Shown: piece by piece, positions 48,624-56,804 of the stretch
Layout: each line of letters opens with the position of its first letter
Numbering within the stretch: the first letter of the stretch is position 1
Origin: Marisediminicola senii
GTDB lineage: Bacteria; Actinomycetota; Actinomycetes; Actinomycetales; Microbacteriaceae
Assembly (NCBI RefSeq): GCF_011057645.1
Contig: NZ_JAALGE010000007.1
Location: forward strand, 16,034 to 80,033
Direction: 5' to 3'
DNA length: 64,000 nucleotides
The notes under the pieces: generated by a model
Told to the model about the DNA's origin: nothing
Database searches by the model: none
The model's input: only the letters and a program-made list of their open reading frames with translations
Translations under genes and position numbers: made by a program

Positions 48624-48740
48624 GGTTTACCTCTCTGTGGCGGCGGTTGCCGCCTGCGCTCGTGGCGATGGGGTGGCGGCCGAGGGGCCGCGGGGACTAG
48701 CGGGAAGCCGGCTCGGTGCCGGGCAGACGTGAGTTGGGAC

Positions 48741-49499
48741 TCAGGTCAGGAGGGGAAGCAGCGGTCCCGATGCCAGGCCGGCGAGAACGCCGCCGATGAT
48801 CGGCCCGACGATGGGAACCCAGGAGTAGGCCCAGTCGCTCGATCCCTTGCCCTTGATGGGCAGCAGGGCGTGGGCGATGCGAGGACCGAGGTCACGGGCG
48901 GGGTTGATGGCATAGCCCGTCGGCCCACCGAGTGACGCGCCGATGGCGACGACGAGGAGGGCGACGGGAAGCGCTCCGAGGGCAGCGAGTCCGCCACCCG
49001 CATCTGCCCGTCCGAAGCCGATGACCACGAAGACGAGCACGAAGGTGCCGATGACCTCGGTCACGACGTTCCAGCCGTAGCTGCGGATCGCGGGGCCGGT
49101 GGAGAACACGCCGAGCTTGTTGGCGGCTTCTGGTTCATCGTCGAAGTGCTGCTTGTAGGCGAGCCACGCGACGACGGCACCGATGAACGCGCCGAGTAGC
49201 TGGGCGCCGATGTAGGCGAGAACGCTCGTGATGTTCACCGGGACGCCGGATCCGAACTCCTCTGCGCCGCTCGCGAGGAGTCCGAGGGTGACTGCGGGGT
49301 TGAGGTGCGCCCCCGAGGCGTACGACACGGTGACGCCCGAGAAGACACCCAGCCCCCATCCGAAGTTGACGAGGAGGAATCCGCCCCCTGCGCCCTTGGT
49401 CTTCGCCAGGGCGACGTTGGCGACGACACCACACCCGAGGGTGATGAGCATCGCTGTTCCCACGATCTCCGCGAGAATCACTAAACCGAGATTGTCCAT
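48741..49499 (-). CDS. glpF: Glycerol uptake facilitator (aquaglyceroporin)
   Basis: MIP-family channel of 252 aa with six helices. The first NPA motif is in SGAHLNPAVTLG and the second in GYAINPARDLGPR; Asp after the second NPAR is typical of glycerol-conducting members. A strong AAAGGAGAGG precedes the ATG. It leads the glpF-glpK pair and is divergent from dhaKLM. Confidence 0.93.
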   Translation of the reverse strand: MDNLGLVILAEIVGTAMLITLGCGVVANVALAKTKGAGGGFLLVNFGWGLGVFSGVTVSYASGAHLNPAVTLGLLASGAEEFGSGVPVNITSVLAYIGAQLLGAFIGAVVAWLAYKQHFDDEPEAANKLGVFSTGPAIRSYGWNVVTEVIGTFVLVFVVIGFGRADAGGGLAALGALPVALLVVAIGASLGGPTGYAINPARDLGPRIAHALLPIKGKGSSDWAYSWVPIVGPIIGGVLAGLASGPLLPLLT

Positions 49500-49564
49500 A
49501 CCGACCTCTCCTTTGAGGTGCCATGCGGACCACCGAATCGGTTGCGCCCGCTCTGATCGGTCCT

Positions 49565-49650
49565 ACCCTAGCCCCGTACGTGCGCCAAAGTCAGCAATCA
49601 TCCCGTCGGGAATTTTGGCGGTTTCCCCACCCCGGGGCGGGCGGTAGGTT
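49565..49650. promoter_or_regulatory. Shared control region of glpFK and dhaKLM
   Basis: The 222-bp gap between the divergent operons contains TAGGGT on the minus strand (49565-49570, glpF) and TAGGTT on the plus strand (49645-49650, dhaK) as -10 candidates. Between them lies an inverted repeat cgccaaa / tttggcg (49583-49589 and 49614-49620). Joint control by a glycerol- or dihydroxyacetone-responsive regulator is possible; none is encoded nearby. Confidence 0.45.
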
Positions 49651-49721
49651 GGGCCTCACCGGTGCCGTGGACGACGACGTCCATGCCGCATGACCGGGGT
49701 CTCGACCCGAGAGGACTCAGA

Positions 49722-50722
<1,001 letters not shown>

Positions 50723-50723
<1 letters not shown>

Positions 50724-51358
50724 TGGCGCTGGACACCGCCTGGGCGACGTCCTGGGTGACGGCAAGCGCCGCGGTCGTCGCCGAGAACCGGGCGAGGCTG
50801 AGCTCCCTCGACCGGGACATCGGTGACGGCGACCACGGCGAGAACCTCGACCGGGGCTTCTCGGCCGTCGTCGCGAAGCTCGACGGGCTGGCCGATACCG
50901 CCACGCCCGCGGACGTACTGAAGCTGGCCGCGACGACCCTCATCTCGACGGTGGGTGGGGCGTCCGGCCCGTTGCTTGGCACCGCGTACTTGCGGGCGGG
51001 CGGGGCCGTGGCCGGGCAGGGGACCCTCGACGGCGCGGCGATCGTCGCCATGCTGACGGCGGCGCGCGACGGCATCGTGCACCGCGGCAAGGCAGAGCCG
51101 GGGGACAAGACCATGATCGACGCCTGGACCCCCGCGGTGGATGCCGCGGCGCAGGCCCTCGCGGACGGGGCGGGAGAGACCGCGATCCTGGTCGCTGCGG
51201 CAGACGCCGCCGCCGTCGGAGCGGTGGCGACAGAACCGCTCGTCGCCCGCAAGGGCCGGGCCAGCTACCTCGGGGAGCGGGCCATCGGGCACCGGGATCC
51301 CGGTGCGGAGTCGTCGTCGCTCATCCTGCGGGCCGCGGCAGTCGCGGCGGGAGGATGA
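50723..51358 (+). CDS. dhaL: PTS-dependent dihydroxyacetone kinase, ADP-binding subunit
   Basis: 211-aa subunit carrying ADP as a permanent cofactor that shuttles phosphate from DhaM to dihydroxyacetone. The Mg-ADP aspartate cluster is DIGDGDHGENLDRG; the lid region GGASGPLLGTAYLRAG follows. The start codon shares a base with the dhaK stop, and dhaM overlaps its end by ATGA, so the three subunits are translationally coupled. Confidence 0.95.
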
Positions 51359-52143
51359 GCGTCGGCATCGTCGTGGTCTCCCACGTCGGGAGGATCGCCG
51401 ACGGCATCGTCGAACTGGCCGCGCAGATGGCCGCATCGGTGCGCATCGTCGCTGCGGGCGGCACCGACGACGGTGGCGTCGGCACGAGCTTCGACCGGGT
51501 GCTCGCCGCGATCGGGGAGGCCGACGGGGCGAACGGTGACGCGGCCCGCAGTGACGGCGGCGGGGGTGGCAGGGGGGCTTCCGGTGACGGGGAGGCCGCA
51601 GGCGGCGATGGCGTGGTGGTGCTGTGCGACCTCGGTTCCGCGGTGCTCACGGCGGAGACCGCGCTGGAGTTTCTCGACGACGAGGTGCGGGCGCGTGTGC
51701 GGATCGCGGATTCTCCGATCGTGGAGGGCACGGTGGCGGCGGCAGTGGCGGCGGCGTCCGGGGCGGATCTCGCGGGCGTGCTCGATGCGGCCGAGTCTGC
51801 GAACCGGGGGCGGCCGGGGGACCGGGGGCCGTCGTCGCCCGCACCCGGCGCGGACGGGGCGGAGGCGGCATCCACCCCGGAAGTCGCCCCGGGGGTCTCG
51901 CGCACGGTCACCCTGGTGAACCGCGACGGGCTGCACGCGAGGCCGGCGGCCGAGTTCGTGACGCTCGCGGCCCGCTTCGACGCAGAGGTGACGGTCAACG
52001 GGATCGACGCGACGAGCCTGCTCAACATCATGTCCCTTGCGCTGGTCGCGGGCAGCGAGGTCACGATCGCGGCGACCGGGGCGGAGGCCGGCGACGCGGT
52101 GGACTCGCTGGCCGGGCTGATCGAGTCGGGGTTCGGCGAGTAG
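51355..52143 (+). CDS. dhaM: PTS phosphoryl donor DhaM (EIIA-HPr fusion)
   Basis: 262-aa phosphotransfer protein with an EIIA-mannose-like domain (active His10 in VVSHVG) and a C-terminal HPr domain (His194 in NRDGLHARPAAEF). No Enzyme I domain is attached, so it needs a cellular EI. Unusually, residues about 57-85 form a Gly/Ala/Asp-rich insertion between FDRVLAAIGEAD and VVVLCDLGSA, which are normally almost adjacent. A second Gly/Pro-rich linker joins the two domains. Confidence 0.93.
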   Translation: MSVGIVVVSHVGRIADGIVELAAQMAASVRIVAAGGTDDGGVGTSFDRVLAAIGEADGANGDAARSDGGGGGRGASGDGEAAGGDGVVVLCDLGSAVLTAETALEFLDDEVRARVRIADSPIVEGTVAAAVAAASGADLAGVLDAAESANRGRPGDRGPSSPAPGADGAEAASTPEVAPGVSRTVTLVNRDGLHARPAAEFVTLAARFDAEVTVNGIDATSLLNIMSLALVAGSEVTIAATGAEAGDAVDSLAGLIESGFGE

Positions 52144-52192
52144 CGAGAAAACCGTGACGCCCCGCCCGGCCGGCGTCGCCCGGCCCCCCTGT

Positions 52193-52867
52193 TCAGGCGA
52201 TGGTGACGACGAGGTCGGCGCCCGCGGCGGTCGCGGCGACGAGGGTGGCGTTGCGCTCGTCGGGACCGCGGGTCCAGCGCTCGGCGTCGGCCCGTGGCAT
52301 CCCGAAGCCCTCGTGCCGGCGGATCAGTCGCTCGGTGCGCTCCGCGTCGTCGAGGTCGACGAACCAGACGCTGTCGATGGCGCTGCGGGCCCGACGCCAC
52401 TCCGAGGTGCCCGGGGTCAGGTCGTCGGGGTCGCTGCCGAGCAGCAGGTAGTTGCCTTCGGTGACGATGAGCGGAGTCGAGCGGGCGATCTCGAGCGCCG
52501 ACCCGACGGACTCGTCGAGGTCGCGGCGAAACTCCGGGGCGTAGAGGGGCGCCGCGGGGTCGTGCCTGGCCGGGTCGTCGCGGATGCGCTGCAGCAGGTC
52601 GGCGAAGCCGCCCGCGTCGAAGGTATCCGGGGCGCCCTTGCGGTCACGGCGGCCGAGCCGGTGCAGCACGGTGTTCGCCAGGTGGAAGCCGTCCATTGGC
52701 ACGATCGCCGCGACACCGGGGCCGAGCTCGTCGACGATGTGCTGCGCCAGGGTCGACTTTCCGCTACCGGGCTTGCCCGTAATGCCGAGGATGTGCCGGC
52801 GCCCGGGAACGGCCAGCGCGCGTGCCCGGGCGACGAGGTCGGGCAGCGTCGCGACGAGGGAGGGCAC
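52193..52867 (-). CDS. P-loop nucleoside/nucleotide kinase family protein
   Basis: 224-aa ATPase of the uridine kinase/pantothenate kinase-like superfamily. The Walker A is GKPGSGKST, followed by VPMDGFHLAN, PLYAPEFRRDLDES and TEGNYLLLG, the last typical of this clade. The natural substrate is unknown. The GTG at 52867 has no Shine-Dalgarno but a TAGCAT box 7 nt upstream. It converges with dhaKLM (49-bp gap), so it is not part of that operon. Confidence 0.85.
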   Translation of the reverse strand: MPSLVATLPDLVARARALAVPGRRHILGITGKPGSGKSTLAQHIVDELGPGVAAIVPMDGFHLANTVLHRLGRRDRKGAPDTFDAGGFADLLQRIRDDPARHDPAAPLYAPEFRRDLDESVGSALEIARSTPLIVTEGNYLLLGSDPDDLTPGTSEWRRARSAIDSVWFVDLDDAERTERLIRRHEGFGMPRADAERWTRGPDERNATLVAATAAGADLVVTIA

Positions 52868-52874
52868 GAGAGTA

Positions 52875-52880
52875 ATGCTA
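52875..52880 (-). promoter_or_regulatory. -10 box of the P-loop kinase gene, leaderless geometry
   Basis: TAGCAT on the minus strand ends 7 nt before the GTG at 52867. Confidence 0.45.
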
Positions 52881-52971
52881 CGGATGCTGGCGCCGCGCCC
52901 GACCGCGCTTCACGCGTGGTCTTCGGCAATCGCGGGTTGATCCTCCGCACCCGGAGGGCGAGAGTGAGGGC

Positions 52972-53724
52972 GTGACCGCTGAACCGACGCCGACCGGTGA
53001 ACCTCTGGTCGTTGCACCCACCCCGACTATCGTGCTCATTCCGGGAGCCGGGGGAGATGCCCGCTACTGGGACCGTGTTGTACCCCACCTTGCCGATGCG
53101 GGGTATGCCGCGATCGCGGTGGAGCTGCCGGCCGGTGATGACGCCGCGGGCATCCCCGAATACGTCGACATCGTCGTCGCGGCGGTGGGCGACCGCCGGC
53201 GACTCGTCGTGGTCGCCCAGTCGATGGGCTCATACACGGCGGCGGCGTTGTGCGACCGCATGGCGGTCGAGATGCTCGTGTTCGTGGCGGCGATGATCCC
53301 GCTGGCCGGGGAGACTGCGGGGGAGTGGTGGACCGCCACCGGCCAGGTGCGGGCCAAGCGCGACCTGGACCTCCACGAGGGTCGCGACCCCGACGGTCCC
53401 TTCGACCCGGTCGTGACTTTCTTTCATGACCTCGGGCCCGACGCGCTCGGTGACGTGATGGCGGCAGGGGAGTCGCCGCAATCGGCGACCCCGTTCTCGT
53501 CGCCATTCACCGCGACCGCGTGGCGGAGCGTGCCGACCAGGGCGGTGATCGGCAGCGGGGACCGACTCTTTCCCCCGAGATTCATGCGCACCCTGGTGCG
53601 CACCCGCCTCGGTATCGAGCCCGACGTGGTGGACGCCGGTCACCTCATCGCGATGGCGCGTCCGAATGAGCTCGCGAGCCTCATCCTCGATTACGTGGCG
53701 CAGGCGGAGCGGCCGCCTCGCTGA
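52972..53724 (+). CDS. Alpha/beta hydrolase
   Basis: 250-aa hydrolase-fold protein. VLIPGAGGDARYWD forms the oxyanion region, AQSMGSY the nucleophile elbow, SGDRLFPP the acid strand and DAGHLIAMARP the catalytic His. Intact triad; substrate unknown. It is a different, complete relative of the hydrolase pseudogene at 39.5 kb. GTG start with GAGGG nearby. Its last 44 bp overlap the end of the convergent CtaG gene. Confidence 0.88.
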   Translation: MTAEPTPTGEPLVVAPTPTIVLIPGAGGDARYWDRVVPHLADAGYAAIAVELPAGDDAAGIPEYVDIVVAAVGDRRRLVVVAQSMGSYTAAALCDRMAVEMLVFVAAMIPLAGETAGEWWTATGQVRAKRDLDLHEGRDPDGPFDPVVTFFHDLGPDALGDVMAAGESPQSATPFSSPFTATAWRSVPTRAVIGSGDRLFPPRFMRTLVRTRLGIEPDVVDAGHLIAMARPNELASLILDYVAQAERPPR

Positions 53725-54520
53725 CCGGCGACTCCGGGTGCCGTCGGGCATCGGGCCGAGGGCGTGCCGCGACGTACCACTGCGCGAAGAACACCACGAT
53801 GAGCGCGAACTCGAGCAGGTCGCCGACGTAGTACATGACCTGCGCACCGGCTTCGGCCGAGGCCGCGGGGATTCCCTGCGGTGGATGCATGGCCACGTGC
53901 TTCGCCAGGGTGGAATGTGCCGCGACCGCGATGACCAGCACACCGAGCCGAAGCCGAAAGCCCGGACGGTGCGGTGCCGGGTCGACGCCGACCATCGACG
54001 CGGTGAAGAGGTACCCCGCGGCGAAGAAATGGGCGAGCAGCAGGTAGTGCAGATACTCATTGCCGATCATCAGCGCGCTCAGCGGGGTCGCGTAGAGCAC
54101 CCACAGGGAGCCGACCGAGAGCCCGGCCGCCGGAATGGGGTGCGACAGGAACCGCGGCACGGGGCTGGCGAGCAGGCGGGAGAGCCGCCGGGCGGGTACG
54201 ACGTGCAGCGACCGCAGCGCGAGGGTCACCGGGGCGGAAAGCACCAGCAGCAGGGGAGCGAGCATGCCGACCAGGAGGTGAGACCACATGTGCGCGGCGA
54301 AATCGGTGTGCGACAGTCGAGCCAGCGGTCCGACGAGTGTGCCGATGATGACACCGACGCCGGCCACGAAGAGAACCGTGCGATGCGACGGCCAGGTGCG
54401 GGTGCCTCGGCGGTGTTCTCGCACCACTGCGCCGAGGTAGACGACCGCCGCCAGACCCACGGCGATGGCGAAGGCGACGGCAGGGTCGAGCCCTGACCCG
54501 GGGGAGTCGTGGCCGGTCAC
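53681..54520 (-). CDS. CtaG-family cytochrome oxidase assembly protein
   Basis: 279-aa membrane protein with about seven helices of the caa3_CtaG family, which is linked to copper delivery or assembly of haem-copper oxidases. HMWSHLLVGMLAPLLL, HYLLLAHFFAAGYLF and VYYVGDLLEF-like blocks with conserved histidines are visible (THMW/HLL and HFF regions). It starts 4 bp after the DUF2243 gene. The proline/arginine-rich tail overlaps the convergent hydrolase gene by 44 bp. Confidence 0.88.
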   Translation of the reverse strand: MTGHDSPGSGLDPAVAFAIAVGLAAVVYLGAVVREHRRGTRTWPSHRTVLFVAGVGVIIGTLVGPLARLSHTDFAAHMWSHLLVGMLAPLLLVLSAPVTLALRSLHVVPARRLSRLLASPVPRFLSHPIPAAGLSVGSLWVLYATPLSALMIGNEYLHYLLLAHFFAAGYLFTASMVGVDPAPHRPGFRLRLGVLVIAVAAHSTLAKHVAMHPPQGIPAASAEAGAQVMYYVGDLLEFALIVVFFAQWYVAARPRPDARRHPESPVSEAAAPPAPRNRG

Positions 54521-54524
54521 GGTG

Positions 54525-55010
54525 TCACCCGCTGTGGGACGCGCGCCTGCGGCGGGCGGCGATCACGGTGAGCACCGCGCCGCTGGCCAGCAGGGTGAAC
54601 CCGGCGGCGTTCCAGGCGAGGTCGTAGGGAAGGAGGTCGACGTCGTAGCGCACCTGATGCAGTCGCAGCAGCTTGTGGTTGATCGTGCCGTCCCACAGCT
54701 GAAACAGCCCGCCGCCGACGAAGAACCCGGCCCACGCCGCGATGGGAGAGAACGACCCGCGTCGGCGGGCATCGGCGAAGAGAAAGAAGCCCGCGACGAT
54801 GGCGATCAGTTCCGCGGCATGCAGCAGCCCGTCGGATACCAGCCCGACCTCCGGGGTCGAGAGGTCGTAGAGGTGGTGCCAGCCAAGCAGCTGGTGGAAC
54901 ACGATCTCGTCGATTCCCGCGATGACGGCGACGCCGATCAGGAACGTCGACCAGAACGACTTGTCGCGCAGCACCGGTGCGGGCCTGGCGGTGTCGACGG
55001 CGGAGGTCAT
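54525..55010 (-). CDS. DUF2243 membrane protein
   Basis: 161-aa protein with four membrane helices. The family signature is GIDEIVFHQLLGWHHLYD, with further conserved WDGTINHKLLRLHQVRYDVD. The histidine-rich loops suggest metal or haem contact, but function is unknown. It lies between a small membrane protein (18-bp gap) and CtaG (4-bp gap), a combination seen in other bacteria, so a role in oxidase or copper biology is likely. Confidence 0.85.
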   Translation of the reverse strand: MTSAVDTARPAPVLRDKSFWSTFLIGVAVIAGIDEIVFHQLLGWHHLYDLSTPEVGLVSDGLLHAAELIAIVAGFFLFADARRRGSFSPIAAWAGFFVGGGLFQLWDGTINHKLLRLHQVRYDVDLLPYDLAWNAAGFTLLASGAVLTVIAARRRRASHSG

Positions 55011-55028
55011 GCGCTCGGGACCACGGCG

Positions 55029-55373
55029 TCAGAGGAAGGCGGTCAGGGTGAACACGAGGAGTATCGGCAGGGCGATGACCGCGGAGTGGATCCACTGCGA
55101 CCGGGCATGGTGGAGCAGCAGGGCGACCACGGACAGCCCGAGTGCAATGGGGTACAGGGCGGCGGTCGACTCCAACTGGTCGAACGACGTGGACTCGAAG
55201 ATGACGCTGTAGATCGTGAACGCGGCCCAGCAGTACGCGAGGACCTTAAGGATGCGGGCGACGATCACGCGCCACGGGGCGGGCTTCGTTGGCTGCACCC
55301 CGTCGACGCTGCCTGATACGTCCTCGCTGCCTGGCGAATCAGCGGCGCCGGTGCGTTCAGGTTCGGTCTGCAT
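55029..55373 (-). CDS. Small three-helix membrane protein, unknown
   Basis: 114-aa protein not recognised. A Glu/Ser/Gly-rich N-terminal tail of about 40 residues is followed by three hydrophobic segments (VARILKVLAYCWAAFTIYSV, ALYPIALGLSVVALLLH, WIHSAVIALPILLVFTLTAF). The ATG at 55373 is chosen for its GGGGGTGAG just upstream; the frame stays open about 60 codons further, but that part is AT-richer and looks like promoter sequence. It heads the DUF2243-CtaG gene pair. Confidence 0.7.
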   Translation of the reverse strand: MQTEPERTGAADSPGSEDVSGSVDGVQPTKPAPWRVIVARILKVLAYCWAAFTIYSVIFESTSFDQLESTAALYPIALGLSVVALLLHHARSQWIHSAVIALPILLVFTLTAFL

Positions 55374-55500
55374 CTCACCCCCGGGTTTCGACCCAGTGTG
55401 CGGGACGGGGAGGTCCGAATCACTATCACTTGACATAATGAGCATTATCGGCGCACCGACCCGCGTCCGGCGAACTATCTGCTTGCACCCGATCTTCGGG

Positions 55501-56241
55501 TCAGATGTCGGAGAAGTCGTTGGCAGGCGCGTGGATCGCCGAGACGACGTCGCCATTCATTTCGAGCATCAGATACTCGACTCCGACTGCGCCGGGGTTG
55601 CCCAGGGACTCGGTGCCCGCGATCTCGCGAGAGCCGATGCCGAGATAGTCGGCGATCTGGTCGTCGTTCTCGTCGTAGTCGTCCCATGCTCCCGCGGCTA
55701 CCGCGTCGGCGCGCGTCGATCCGACGGCGAGACCCTGCGCTGTGAGGATGACGGAGTCGCCCAGGGTGGCCGTGCTGATGCGCAGGGTGGCGTTCCCGTC
55801 GAGGACGTTGACGTTGATGCCGTCCCACTGGTATCTGGTCCCCCAGATATCGCCGTTGCCCCACGGGTCTTCGATGTCGCTCACCGACGGCGCCGATCCC
55901 GTCAGCGATTGGATGGCGACCACGAGGTCATTGCCCTGCGTGAACGGAACGGTGGTGATCGCGCCGGGGTCGCCATACGACAGGTCGTCGAGCGTGATCG
56001 TGACGATTGGTGCAGATTGCGGTGTGGGTGCCGGGGCGGGTTCGGCGACGGGCGTAGGTTCAGGCGTCGGGGTGGGCGCGGGCGTGGACGCGACGGCCGG
56101 TTCCGGGTCGGCCGTCGCGGGGGCAGTGGGCGCCGCGGTCAGTTGTTTCGTGCCGCTCGTCGTACATCCGGTCAGCAGCAGGCTTCCGCACAGCGTGAGG
56201 CCTACTCCGAATGCGGCGACCCTGGATCGCGAACCTGTCAT
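55501..56241 (-). CDS. Putative lipoprotein, unknown
   Basis: 246-aa secreted lipoprotein with lipobox LLTGC (Cys near residue 26), then a Thr/Pro/Ala/Glu-rich stalk of about 50 residues and a globular C-terminal domain not recognised (TITLDDLSYGDPGAI onward). The domain contains an acidic DDYDENDDQIAD stretch that could bind Ca, which is speculation. The start at 56241 is supported by TAGCAT ending 7 nt upstream; an upstream in-frame ATG would place 16 residues inside the promoter. Confidence 0.75.
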   Translation of the reverse strand: MTGSRSRVAAFGVGLTLCGSLLLTGCTTSGTKQLTAAPTAPATADPEPAVASTPAPTPTPEPTPVAEPAPAPTPQSAPIVTITLDDLSYGDPGAITTVPFTQGNDLVVAIQSLTGSAPSVSDIEDPWGNGDIWGTRYQWDGINVNVLDGNATLRISTATLGDSVILTAQGLAVGSTRADAVAAGAWDDYDENDDQIADYLGIGSREIAGTESLGNPGAVGVEYLMLEMNGDVVSAIHAPANDFSDI

Positions 56242-56248
56242 GCCAGTG

Positions 56249-56254
56249 ATGCTA
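56249..56254 (-). promoter_or_regulatory. -10 box of the lipoprotein gene, leaderless geometry
   Basis: TAGCAT on the minus strand ends 7 nt before the ATG at 56241. Confidence 0.45.
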
Positions 56255-56342
56255 TCCCCCGGCACCCCTTTTCCCGAGGAAAAGTTCACTCGTGTCAGCG
56301 CTCGGCTGCCCCCCGTTCTAGCTACATGCTCCGTGGTCGTCC

Positions 56343-56708
56343 TCAGGCGCGACGGATGCGGATGGGGCCCTTGGCGGTCGACGGGTCGACCACGCTGCCG
56401 CGCTGCGTGATGACCACGTCGCCCGCGTTCACCAGCCGGCGGGCGGCGCGGCGGGCCGGTTCCATCAGGTCGCGCCAGTCGTCGTCGCCGACCGCTCGGG
56501 CTGCCTCCGATGGGCAGATGGTCGCGCCGCTGGCTCGGCTCGCGAGCAGCGACATGATCGACTGCTCGAGGTCACGGTCGACCGACGAGACCCTGCGGGA
56601 GCGGCATCCAGCGCTGCAATAGACGACGTCGTCCCAGGATCGCTCCCACTTCTTGCGCCACTCGATGGTGCGGCCGCACGAACGGCAGGTCTTGGGTTCG
56701 GGCGTCAT
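56343..56708 (-). CDS. DUF2256-DUF3253 fusion protein
   Basis: 121-aa protein joining two small domains. Residues 1-45 form a treble-clef-like zinc motif typical of DUF2256 (CRSCGRTIEWRKKWERSW, then VYCSAGCR). Residues 48-121 match DUF3253, a winged-helix-like domain (IMSLLASRASGATICPSEAA, then DVVITQRGSVVDP). Zinc binding and a nucleic-acid role are inferred; function is unknown. It lies between a lipoprotein gene and the UvrA-like gene on the same strand. Confidence 0.82.
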   Translation of the reverse strand: MTPEPKTCRSCGRTIEWRKKWERSWDDVVYCSAGCRSRRVSSVDRDLEQSIMSLLASRASGATICPSEAARAVGDDDWRDLMEPARRAARRLVNAGDVVITQRGSVVDPSTAKGPIRIRRA

Positions 56709-56804
56709 GGCTCCACTCTCGCTGGCCTACGTGACCGCGGGCTGAGCGCCGCGCTGACGCGGGGCCACGCGAACACCAGCCGTGTAGTTCATCCCGGTGC
56801 CCGT

